In this document: one piece after another, positions 43,345-50,527 of the stretch
Layout of the letters: every line of letters begins with the position of its first letter
How positions within the stretch are numbered: the stretch's first letter is position 1
DNA from: DATAEE01 sp036257535
GTDB lineage: Bacteria > Acidobacteriota > Vicinamibacteria > Vicinamibacterales > 2-12-FULL-66-21
Length of the DNA: 64,000 nucleotides
Assembly: GCA_036257535.1 (NCBI GenBank)
Contig: DATAFJ010000148.1
Span: 1-64,000, forward strand
Direction of reading: 5' to 3'
The notes under the pieces: model-generated
What the model saw: the letters and a program-made list of their open reading frames with translations, nothing else
What the model was told of the DNA's origin: nothing
Database searches by the model: none
Program-made: the position numbers and the translations under genes

Positions 43345-43824
43345 TCAGAGCGCCTTGCTCATCAGGATGAAGTGACAGAGCTTCGTGGTGTGCTCGTCGT
43401 CGGGGAACGGTGCCGTGCCGGTCTCGACGTAACCGAGGCGGCGGTAGAAGGGGGGCAGCTCCTCGCGGAGGTTCACGACCTGGATGTCCATGAAGCGACA
43501 GCCGGCGGCGCGCGCGCGCGACTCGACCTCGTCCACGAGCGCGCGGCCGAATCCTCTCCCCTGGATCGCGGGATCGATCGAGAGCATGCCGAAGTAGCTG
43601 CGATCGCCGTTGCGCTTCACGTAGACACATCCGGCGAGCGTTCCAGGTGGATCTTCGAGCACGAGGAACTCGCCGCTGCGCATCAGGCTCGCGACTTCGT
43701 CGGGGTTCGTCCGGTCGCCAACCTTGAAGAACCGCTCGACCTCGTAGGCCTGCGAAATGATCCGCGCGAGCGCCGGCGCATCGTCGGGCGTCGCCGATCG
43801 GACGGTCAGTGCCTCCCTCTTCAT
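43345..43824 (-). CDS. GNAT-family N-acetyltransferase
   Basis: A 159-residue acetyltransferase: 'VRSATPDDAPALARII' start, 'GMLSIDPAIQGRGFGRALV' with the acetyl-CoA-binding Q-x-x-G-x-G loop, and 'FYRRLGYVETG' near the end. The acceptor is unknown. The ATG overlaps the stop of the upstream membrane-protein gene (ATGA), so it is the last gene of a three-gene unit with DUF885 and the membrane protein. Confidence 0.85.
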   Translation of the reverse strand: MKREALTVRSATPDDAPALARIISQAYEVERFFKVGDRTNPDEVASLMRSGEFLVLEDPPGTLAGCVYVKRNGDRSYFGMLSIDPAIQGRGFGRALVDEVESRARAAGCRFMDIQVVNLREELPPFYRRLGYVETGTAPFPDDEHTTKLCHFILMSKAL

Positions 43825-44426
43825 AGCGGGAGGCGCGCGGCCGGCGCGCCGGCGGCCGGCACGATGCGAGCGATCGCAAGACCGCCGAGCAGCCAGCCAA
43901 TGAGCTCGGTAAATGCCTCGGCGGCGACGAAGGCCGTCGGGAAGCCGTACCAGTTCCAGTAGCTCGCGCCGATCGAGAGCGACGCGAAGAGCGCCAGCAG
44001 GGCGACGGCGATCGCGCGCGTCATCATCGGCGCAACCATGAGAGATGCGAGATACGCGGCGACTGCGGCGGCGAGCATCGTGCTCGCCAGCTCCGTGACG
44101 AGCTGCGCGGGCGACAGCGGGCTTCCGCCGCGCGCGTTGAACACGAGAAGACCGAAGGGACCGGCCTGGATCTTCTCCTCCCAGGCCTTCTGCTGTTCGG
44201 GCGTCGGCGTCGACCGCATGTCGATCCCCGGGAAAAAGTACAGGCCGGACGCGGGCACGCCGGCTTTCATGGCGTCGATGAGCTTCGACTCCTGGTCCGG
44301 AGGAAACACGCTCATCCCGGCCGTTCCGAGCGGCGTCGCCATGTGCGCGATGGCCGTCCAGACGAACACGACCAGCCCGCCGGCGATCGCCGCGATCAGG
44401 ATATTCTTCAAGGTTTCACCACTCAT
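43821..44426 (-). CDS. Four-helix membrane protein of unknown function
   Basis: A 201-residue protein with an N-terminal helix ('ILIAAIAGGLVVFVWTAIAHM'), a soluble loop of about 80 residues, and three C-terminal helices. 'FPPDQESKLIDAMK' and 'GLYFFPG' in the loop recur in uncharacterised acidobacterial membrane proteins. No function known. Start codon at 44426 overlaps the DUF885 stop by 4 bp; the frame is open further upstream, but only within DUF885. Confidence 0.68.
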   Translation of the reverse strand: MSGETLKNILIAAIAGGLVVFVWTAIAHMATPLGTAGMSVFPPDQESKLIDAMKAGVPASGLYFFPGIDMRSTPTPEQQKAWEEKIQAGPFGLLVFNARGGSPLSPAQLVTELASTMLAAAVAAYLASLMVAPMMTRAIAVALLALFASLSIGASYWNWYGFPTAFVAAEAFTELIGWLLGGLAIARIVPAAGAPAARLPL

Positions 44427-46066
44427 CGAAGCCTCGCGACCTCGTCGTCGAGGCCCGTCATCTCCCAGCGGATCATCGACACGGGCATCATGCCGGCCGC
44501 GTGAAACGCGTCGAAGAACTCTCTGAGATTGAATTTGTCCCCGACCTGGCGCGCGCGGTCGGCGAAGAGCTGCTCGATGTGCGCCTTCCCTATCAGGTAG
44601 CTCGTGCCGTAGCCAGGCTGTTCGAGATAGAGCTGCTGCTCGAACCAGACGGTGTTCCCGTCCTTCGGCAGCCAGCCGTAAGGCGTGTGGTCCACGGCGT
44701 ATTGCACGGACTGCTCCAGCGTCCATTCGTTGCTGTGCATCCTGAGCGCTCCAACAGCACGGGCGCCGCGCTGGGCGAGCATGACGTAGATCAGCTCACG
44801 CACGCGAGGCCCCGCCCGATCGAGAAAGCCGGCCGTCATCGCGATCTCCTCGAAGCCGGTGGCGAAGCCTTCGGCGCGCGTGTCCCAGATGTTGTAGAGG
44901 AGCGGGACGCTCCGGATGGCGCTGGCGTGCGGCTCGCGTTCCATGCGCGCGAGATCGAACCAGTGCGTCCCGTGGCCGCGCATCGGCCGCAGGTCGCGAT
45001 ACTCGATCTGCGTGAAGAAATCTCGGAGCGCCGTGGGCGGTGTAAACCCGCCTTCACGAGCCAACAGCGCGGGCTCGTAGTAGTCGCGAACGGTGAACAC
45101 CCGTTGATCGCGCAGAAACGCGACAAACTCATTCACCGCCTCACGATAACGCCGCCGATACTCCTCGTCGGTAGCGACCATCTCGAGCTTCGGCAGGTCG
45201 CGATCGCGGTGCTCGGCCAGCTTCAGGTGCGTCCACGCCCGCGCGAGCTCGCGCTGAACGATGACGAGCTGATCCTGCCAGGTGTAAGGCTCGAGATGGA
45301 CGTTCTTCATGTACCAGTCGTAGTTCTCGATGCCTACCCCCGACGCCCTGGTCTGTGTTTTGTACCGCTCCTCGAGCCAGCCGCGAAAACTCTCGACTGC
45401 GCTCTTCGCCTTCTCGATGTCAGGCACGAGATCCGGATGGTGCTCGGCGGCGCCCTTCGCGAGCGTGGACAGCAGGCCGGCCTCGTCGTGCTTGATGCGC
45501 GCGCCGAGGAAGTACAGGTCGCGCGCCTCCTCGACGAGGTTGCGCCTGCCCTGCTCGAGCCAGCCGGGGATCGCGCGAAGCTGCTCGCGCAGAGCCGCGA
45601 GCCGGTCCGGTTGCAGTGGAAAGTGATACTTCCACAGCTCGATCGCGAGAGGCCGCGCGGGCCCTTCGCGCGCAGGCACGTCGCTGTCGCTCTCCTGGAC
45701 CACTTCGTAGAAGCACGGATTGCGTGACCAGGGACGCAGCACCCGGTGGTCGAAGTCCATCCCGTTCAGCTCCGCGCGCACGAGGTGGTAGTCGACCTGC
45801 TGCGGGACGGGCCAGCCAGAGCTGTCAATGCTCGCCAGTCTCTTTTGAAAGGCCGACAGCCCTTTTCGCTGTTCCGCGACTGCTTTCGGAGTGAAATCCG
45901 GTACGCCGCCAATCCTCTTTGGAGTCTGGAACTCGCGCCATTCCTTGAACAGGGCGACGAGGTCGTCGTAGGAGGATGCGGTCCGCGCCGCAGATGATCC
46001 CGCTTCGCAGCACACGACGACGATCGAGACGCCAACAAGACTCTTTTGCAGCAGCTGCAGCTTCAC
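44423..46066 (-). CDS. DUF885-family protein, probable secreted metallopeptidase-like enzyme
   Basis: A 547-residue mostly helical protein of the DUF885 family, with a hydrophobic N-terminal leader. Conserved patterns include 'EYRRRYREAVNEFVAFLRDQ', 'FATGFEEIAMTAGFLD', 'MHSNEWTLEQSVQYAVDHTPYGW' and 'QPGYGTSYLIGKAHIEQLF' (read in parts); the Glu/His pairs in these helices resemble an M32/M3-like metal site. A peptidase role is assumed for the family but not shown. The GTG start lies inside a 7-bp-period repeat tract, so the exact start is uncertain. Confidence 0.75.
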   Translation of the reverse strand: MKLQLLQKSLVGVSIVVVCCEAGSSAARTASSYDDLVALFKEWREFQTPKRIGGVPDFTPKAVAEQRKGLSAFQKRLASIDSSGWPVPQQVDYHLVRAELNGMDFDHRVLRPWSRNPCFYEVVQESDSDVPAREGPARPLAIELWKYHFPLQPDRLAALREQLRAIPGWLEQGRRNLVEEARDLYFLGARIKHDEAGLLSTLAKGAAEHHPDLVPDIEKAKSAVESFRGWLEERYKTQTRASGVGIENYDWYMKNVHLEPYTWQDQLVIVQRELARAWTHLKLAEHRDRDLPKLEMVATDEEYRRRYREAVNEFVAFLRDQRVFTVRDYYEPALLAREGGFTPPTALRDFFTQIEYRDLRPMRGHGTHWFDLARMEREPHASAIRSVPLLYNIWDTRAEGFATGFEEIAMTAGFLDRAGPRVRELIYVMLAQRGARAVGALRMHSNEWTLEQSVQYAVDHTPYGWLPKDGNTVWFEQQLYLEQPGYGTSYLIGKAHIEQLFADRARQVGDKFNLREFFDAFHAAGMMPVSMIRWEMTGLDDEVARLR

Positions 46067-46118
46067 ACTTCACACTTCCTCGTTACTTCGTACTTCGCGC
46101 TTCGTACTTCGTACTTGG
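46061..46118. repeat. Heptanucleotide tandem repeats (CTTCACA then TACTTCG)
   Basis: Two copies of CTTCACA (46061-46074), then, after a short shift, TACTTCG, TACTTCG, CGCTTCG, TACTTCG and TACTTGG (46084-46118), all in 7-bp period. The tract spans the gap between DUF3500 and DUF885 and codes for the last residues of DUF3500, whose stop lies inside it. Confidence 0.85.
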
Positions 46119-47291
46119 GTACCGATGTCCGTGCTCGGGGTCATGGCGATGCTGTTCGTAGTGCTGGCGCAGCAGATCCTTGCCGTAGTCGTTGCCGTTC
46201 GGTGTGCGCACTATGGTGTGAACGTGACGCCGTGTCGGTACGCGCGGGCCTTCCAGCGCCACCGGGGTCTGATGATCGAACTCGATCAGAATGACGGGGC
46301 TCTGAATGCGATAGTAAAACACATCCGCTCCACCAGCCCAGGCGAAGTAGGTGTCCTCCAGCTTCGCGCGCACTTCCTCGAGCCGCACCTTCGCATGCCC
46401 CTCGTCCATGTGGCCGACGTAGGCGGCGACAATCTCCATCAGCAGCTTTTTCTGCTCGGCCGTCAGATCGGACGCGCGCATGCCCGCATAATCGAGCACG
46501 AGGTTGTCGCGAAAGGCCTGCGCCACCGCGTGGTTGCCTGACTTGTCCGGATCGATGATCGCCTTCGCGCGCTGGTCGTCACGGAGCGCGCGGAAAAGCG
46601 TCAGCCCGGCGTTCTGCTCGTCCTGGAGGACGACAGTTCCTGCGTACTTCCCGCTTTCGGCAGACACCGGCTCGGATCCCATGAACGTCGGCGTCATCAC
46701 GACCTGATCGCGCAGGATGAAGTAATTGATGATCAGGTGATGGCCGTCGAGCTGCCACCCCCACGGCTCGGTATCGGAAGGCTGGCCCATGACCGTGAGG
46801 TGATACAGGCCTTCGCCGTACTCGTCGAAGTTTCTGACCAGCTCGGCCAGGTGGCCGTTGAGCCGCATGATGTTGCGCGAGGTTTCGAGTCCGCGCGCGC
46901 TCAGCGACGCGCGCAGCAGCGCGTAGGCGCGCCCTTGCTGCGCCTCCGTCATCTCCTTGAATGAGACCCCCTGCCGTTTGTATCGGTGAATGTTGTTCCA
47001 CAGCCTCCACTCGCCGTCGTCCACGCCGAAGCTCGTGTTCTTGCGCTGCCCGGGTGTGAGCGCGGCCAGGAATGCATCGGCGGCCGCGCGAACCGGCGCC
47101 GTGGTCACGCCGGTTGCCCGGATCGGGAAGAGGCCCGGGGTGACGGCGCCATGCGTCGTGACGCCCTTGAACGGCTCGGCGAGTGGATCCTGAGGCTGTC
47201 CAGGCTGACCCGCGAGAGGCCCGGCGCGCAGCACGAGCACGACGAGCACCAGCCCGGCACCGATGGTGAGGGTCAGGCGCGGATTCGTCAT
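46083..47291 (-). CDS. Secreted DUF3500-family protein
   Basis: A 402-residue protein with a signal peptide ('LTIGAGLVLVVLVLRAGPLA') and the DUF3500 pattern: 'AADAFLAALTPGQRKN', 'WGWQLDGHHLIINYFI', 'PTFMGSEP' and 'VFYYRIQSPVILIEFDHQTP'. Function of the family is unknown; the His/Asp/Glu-rich motifs suggest metal binding. The last dozen residues ('STKYEARSTK') are encoded by the heptamer tract and do not belong to the domain. A CAGAAT -10-like element lies 8 bases before the ATG. Confidence 0.83.
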   Translation of the reverse strand: MTNPRLTLTIGAGLVLVVLVLRAGPLAGQPGQPQDPLAEPFKGVTTHGAVTPGLFPIRATGVTTAPVRAAADAFLAALTPGQRKNTSFGVDDGEWRLWNNIHRYKRQGVSFKEMTEAQQGRAYALLRASLSARGLETSRNIMRLNGHLAELVRNFDEYGEGLYHLTVMGQPSDTEPWGWQLDGHHLIINYFILRDQVVMTPTFMGSEPVSAESGKYAGTVVLQDEQNAGLTLFRALRDDQRAKAIIDPDKSGNHAVAQAFRDNLVLDYAGMRASDLTAEQKKLLMEIVAAYVGHMDEGHAKVRLEEVRAKLEDTYFAWAGGADVFYYRIQSPVILIEFDHQTPVALEGPRVPTRRHVHTIVRTPNGNDYGKDLLRQHYEQHRHDPEHGHRYPSTKYEARSTK

Positions 47292-47339
47292 GGCCGGCTA
47301 TTCTGATACGCTCATCCCCCGCTCGCAACAGGAGGACGC

Positions 47340-47564
47340 ATGGGTCTCTTCGGCAAGGCCGAGGCGGAAAGCGTCGACGTGCTTGGCAGGGCGCTGCGGT
47401 GCGAGGTCTGTCACCACACGAAGTTCTGGCGGCAGACGGCCAACCTGCACGGGGCCGTGTCCGCCTTTTTCGACGTTGAATGGCTCACCGGCCGGAAGGC
47501 GACGTGCATCATCTGTGAGCGGTGCGGATACATCCACTGGTTCATGCCCGTCCAGGAGGCCTGA
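47340..47564 (+). CDS. Small zinc-ribbon protein
   Basis: A 74-residue protein with two cysteine knuckles, 'RCEVCHH' and 'CIICERCGYIHW', about 30 residues apart, as in a zinc ribbon, and 'FFDVEWLTGRKA' between them. Small proteins of this kind are usually nucleic-acid or protein-binding accessory factors; no partner is evident. GGAGG lies 5 bases before the ATG and confirms the start. A REP-like hairpin follows the stop. Confidence 0.75.
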   Translation: MGLFGKAEAESVDVLGRALRCEVCHHTKFWRQTANLHGAVSAFFDVEWLTGRKATCIICERCGYIHWFMPVQEA

Positions 47565-47565
47565 G

Positions 47566-47583
47566 ACGAGGCTAAGGCCTCGT
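47566..47583. repeat. REP-like hairpin (ACGAGGC-TAAG-GCCTCGT)
   Basis: A perfect 7-bp stem with a 4-base loop begins 2 bp after the stop of the zinc-ribbon gene. It could act as a transcription-end or RNA-stability element, but no U-tract follows. It shares its core with 34332-34345 and 54388-54405. Confidence 0.5.
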
Positions 47584-47590
47584 ACTACCC

Positions 47591-47620
47591 CTCGAACCTT
47601 TTCGAACCTTCTCGAACCCT
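47591..47620. repeat. Decanucleotide tandem repeat (TCGAACCTT type), upstream copy
   Basis: CTCGAACCTT, TTCGAACCTT and CTCGAACCCT follow in exact 10-bp period before the DUF4097 gene. A related tract (48506-48546) follows that gene, so it is flanked on both sides. Confidence 0.8.
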
Positions 47621-47638
47621 TTGTCCGTCTAATCGTCC

Positions 47639-48505
47639 ATGACCAAAGCCCTTTGCGTGCTCGCCATCCTTTTCGTGGCGTCGCCGGCCGCTTCGAGCCA
47701 GACCGATGGGGAGCGGTCGAAGCAGTTCGACAAGACCGTCGCCCTGCCGTCAGGCGGCTACCTCAGTCTGAATGCAACCAAAGGGAGCGTGAAGCTCACC
47801 TCCTGGGACCGCGACGAGGTCGCGATTCACGCGCTCATCCGCGCGTCCCGCGACGTCGACGCCGACTATGCCCGCCGGAGCGTCGAGGCGACGACAGTCG
47901 AGGTGACGGCCGGCGCCAGGGACGTCCGCATCCGGTCGAACTACGACAACGTGCCTTCCTATAAAGAATGGTGGCTGGGTGGCCAGTCGCGTGACGTTCC
48001 GGAAATCCATTACGAGATTCGCGCGCCACGGAAGCTCCAGCTCCGCCTCGACATCGACCGCTCGAACACGACTGTCACGGCGTTCGAGGGGCGGGTGGAC
48101 ATCGTGAGCGACCGGAGCGAGCTCGGCGTCCGCGGAATCGCAGGGCGGCTCGCCATCGAAGCGGATCGCGGCGGGCACTCGCGGCTCGAAGACATCCGCG
48201 GCTCGCTCGACCTCGAGGCGGATCGCACCGACGTGACGATCGCGTTCTCGAAGCTCGACGCGCGTTCGTCGATCGAAGTCGATCGCGGGGACGTCCGGAT
48301 CGAGGTGCCCTCCGCGCAGGGCCTGACGCTCAACGCCGACCTGACGCGCCGAAGCGGGTTCGACTCGGACGTGGCGCTCGACAAACGCAGCGGCGACGAG
48401 CGCCGGTTCACCGCCGACGTGAACGGCGGCGGCCCCACGCTCACCCTCGAATCGGATCGCGGCCGCATCCGGCTCGTCTCTCGACTGGGCTCGGGACGAC
48501 CCTGA
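47639..48505 (+). CDS. Secreted DUF4097-like beta-helix protein
   Basis: A 288-residue protein: signal peptide to 'ASSQT', then a repeating beta-solenoid: 'GYLSLNATKGSVKLTSWDRDEVAI', followed by roughly 20-residue turns such as 'VTAFEGRVDIVSDRSEL', 'LDLEADRTDVTIAF', 'SSIEVDRGDVRIEVP' and 'LTLESDRGRIRLVS'. This is the DUF4097 'adhesin-like' repeat. Periplasmic or surface location is likely; function unknown. The gene sits precisely between two CGAACC decamer tracts and shows no clear promoter of its own; ATG is 5 bases after TCTAAT. Confidence 0.75.
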   Translation: MTKALCVLAILFVASPAASSQTDGERSKQFDKTVALPSGGYLSLNATKGSVKLTSWDRDEVAIHALIRASRDVDADYARRSVEATTVEVTAGARDVRIRSNYDNVPSYKEWWLGGQSRDVPEIHYEIRAPRKLQLRLDIDRSNTTVTAFEGRVDIVSDRSELGVRGIAGRLAIEADRGGHSRLEDIRGSLDLEADRTDVTIAFSKLDARSSIEVDRGDVRIEVPSAQGLTLNADLTRRSGFDSDVALDKRSGDERRFTADVNGGGPTLTLESDRGRIRLVSRLGSGRP

Positions 48506-48546
48506 GCGAACCCCACTCGAACCAATTCGAACCCATTCGAACCTCA
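48506..48546. repeat. Decanucleotide tandem repeat (TCGAACC type), downstream copy
   Basis: CGAACC cores recur at 48507, 48518, 48528 and 48538 (11, 10 and 10 bp apart). The tract starts at the DUF4097 stop and runs into the last codons of the AlkB-like gene on the other strand. Confidence 0.75.
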
Positions 48547-49167
48547 ATACTTGCGAAACGTGAGGTTGAACCGGCCCGGGCCGGTGCCGGGCGGCGCCGT
48601 TCCGGGAAGAATTCGCGTGACGCCGTGGAAGCGCAGCCGCGCAGGGCCGCCCATCACGAAGACGTCGCCCGAGCGCAGGAGGATCGGCCGCGTCGGCTCG
48701 CGCCGGGTGAGACCACCGAGGACGAACCGCGCCGTGTCGCCGAGCGAGACCGACACGATCGGCACGCCGGCCTCAATCGTGTCGCGCCGCTCGTCCTTGT
48801 CCTGGTGCACGCCCATGCGGCTGCCGGCATCGTAGAAATTCATGATGCACAGGTCAGGCTGCATGTCGAAGCCGGCTCGGGCGGCGGCCTCCGACGCCAG
48901 CGTCACGAAGTCGCCAGGAAGAGGAGGCGCCGGCAGATTGTCGAAGTCGCTTCGGGTCGGCTCGTATGCGTAGGTAAGCGCGTTCCAGTGCCGGCCCAGG
49001 CACAGCATGCCGACGCTCATCTTCCGGCCGCCTCGCACCGTCGGGGTGTACATCGGCACCGGGCCGGACGCCAGCGCGGCGCAGACCTCCCAGAAACGGC
49101 GCTGTTCGCCTGCCGGCAGGAACTGCTCGAGCAGCGTGACACCGGGCTCCAGCGCCGCGAGGTGCAT
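48544..49167 (-). CDS. AlkB-like 2-oxoglutarate/Fe(II) dioxygenase
   Basis: A 207-residue protein with the AlkB fold and all key residues: H121 and D123 in 'GVHQDKDE', H181 in 'RFHGV' for iron, R199 and R205 in 'RFNLTFR' for 2-oxoglutarate. 'CIMNFYDAGSRMG' is the usual substrate-lid region. Members remove alkyl groups from DNA or RNA bases. It starts 5 bp after the stop of the acyltransferase gene and is probably co-transcribed with it, which does not fit an SOS/Ada-type unit; regulation is unknown. Confidence 0.9.
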   Translation of the reverse strand: MHLAALEPGVTLLEQFLPAGEQRRFWEVCAALASGPVPMYTPTVRGGRKMSVGMLCLGRHWNALTYAYEPTRSDFDNLPAPPLPGDFVTLASEAAARAGFDMQPDLCIMNFYDAGSRMGVHQDKDERRDTIEAGVPIVSVSLGDTARFVLGGLTRREPTRPILLRSGDVFVMGGPARLRFHGVTRILPGTAPPGTGPGRFNLTFRKY

Positions 49168-49172
49168 GACGA

Positions 49173-50525
49173 TCAGCCTACCATCGCCGCCTCGCGCAAC
49201 TCCGCGACGCGCGCGCGAAGACGCTCCGTATCGGCCGCGTAGTCGTGCTTGCCGCCCGGCGGCATCAGCGGCCGGCCGAACACGACCCTGATACGCGGAC
49301 CGGCGCCTGGCAAGAGCGCGCGCCAGTTGAACGGTCGCTTTCGCGGCCAGACATCGAAGGTGCCTTCGATCCCGACAGGCACGATGGGCACGCCCAGCTC
49401 GCGCGACAGGATGACCGCGCCCTTTCTGAACCGCCTGACCGACCCGTCGATCGAACGCTCCCCTTCCGGAAAGAGCGTCAAAACGCGGCCGCTGCGAAGT
49501 CCGGCGGCGCCTGCCTGCAACGCCCGGACGAGATTCGCATCAGGGTCGACTGGGACGATGTCGAGCGCGTACGCGAGCCGTCTCATGAACGGCGACTCGA
49601 AGTATTCGCTCGCGCCGACGAAAAACATCCGGCGGAACACGCGAAAGGGGACGATTGACGGAATCAGCACTCCGTCGATGTAGCTCTGATGATTCGGACA
49701 GACGAGATATCCGCCGGTGGATGGCAGGTGTTCGATGCCTCGGACCTCGAGCCGGCACCCGAGGCGCAGCACGAATCGGATCAGCAATCCGACGGAGAAG
49801 AAAAACATCGCGCCGAACGGCCTGGGTCTCTCGAGTTGCCGCACCAGCCGCTCGTCAGGCGCGTCGTTCGTCAGCAACCGCCGCCACGTGTCACGGGCTG
49901 CCGGCACAGAAGGCCCGGCGCCTGGCGCATTCGTCGCCACGACGTCGACGAGATCCCTCAGCGTGAAGATGTGCTGTTCCGCATCGGCACGAAGCCTGAC
50001 GCCGGCTGCGTGGCAGACGTGAGCGAACAAGGCGACGCGATCCATCGAGTCCAGCCCGAGATCGAGCTCCAGGTGTGCGTCGGGTCGGAGCGGCAGGCCC
50101 GACGGGACGACGTCGCGAACGATCGTCAGGAGGCGCGCGACTCCGGGCACCGCCGCCCATTCGGCGTCTTCGCGCGGGACCGCCGCGCGATCGGATGACG
50201 GCTGCAGGCGCGCTTCGATGTCGCGCAGCCGCTTCTCGACCTCGCCGCGCGCCAGCTTTCCCGCTGCGGTTCGTGGCAGGTCCTGGAGCGTGACCTCGAA
50301 GCGGGCGATTCGGTGGCCCTCCGGCAGATCCAGGGACAACCCTTCGATCTCGAACCGCAGGAGCTCCCGCATGTTCACGATCCGCCGCCGCTGCAGGATG
50401 TCGAGGTCGGGTCTGACGAGCGCGTGCAGTTGCGCCGAGGACCACACGACGGCGATTTCCCGGATGAAGGGAGATCGCTCGTAGTGTGCTTCTACGGCTT
50501 CTGGAAAAAGGGTTTCGTCGCCCAC
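49173..50525 (-). CDS. Truncated acyl-CoA synthetase: C-terminal domain + ACP + PlsC acyltransferase
   Basis: A 450-residue protein with three parts: the small C-terminal domain of an AMP-forming acyl-CoA synthetase (1-110, 'FPEAVEAHYERSPFIREIAVVW', 'LPRTAAGKLARGEVEKR', read in parts), an acyl-carrier domain with pantetheine site 'LGLDSMDRV' (about 155-235), and a PlsC-type acyltransferase with 'NHQSYIDG' and 'FPEGERSIDG' (about 260-450). Relatives begin with a large AMP-binding core of about 450-500 residues, which is absent here. A GTG at 50525 is the only reasonable start, 2 bases after the amidohydrolase stop. Without the core it cannot activate acids; the acyltransferase may still work. 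Deletion, assembly join or a genuine short form are all possible. Confidence 0.7.
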   Translation of the reverse strand: MGDETLFPEAVEAHYERSPFIREIAVVWSSAQLHALVRPDLDILQRRRIVNMRELLRFEIEGLSLDLPEGHRIARFEVTLQDLPRTAAGKLARGEVEKRLRDIEARLQPSSDRAAVPREDAEWAAVPGVARLLTIVRDVVPSGLPLRPDAHLELDLGLDSMDRVALFAHVCHAAGVRLRADAEQHIFTLRDLVDVVATNAPGAGPSVPAARDTWRRLLTNDAPDERLVRQLERPRPFGAMFFFSVGLLIRFVLRLGCRLEVRGIEHLPSTGGYLVCPNHQSYIDGVLIPSIVPFRVFRRMFFVGASEYFESPFMRRLAYALDIVPVDPDANLVRALQAGAAGLRSGRVLTLFPEGERSIDGSVRRFRKGAVILSRELGVPIVPVGIEGTFDVWPRKRPFNWRALLPGAGPRIRVVFGRPLMPPGGKHDYAADTERLRARVAELREAAMVG

Positions 50526-50527
50526 CG

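Noticed and set aside
47566..47583. Rho-independent terminator
   Set aside because: The stem is good, but no U-run follows, and related hairpins occur inside operons; a REP-like element fits better.
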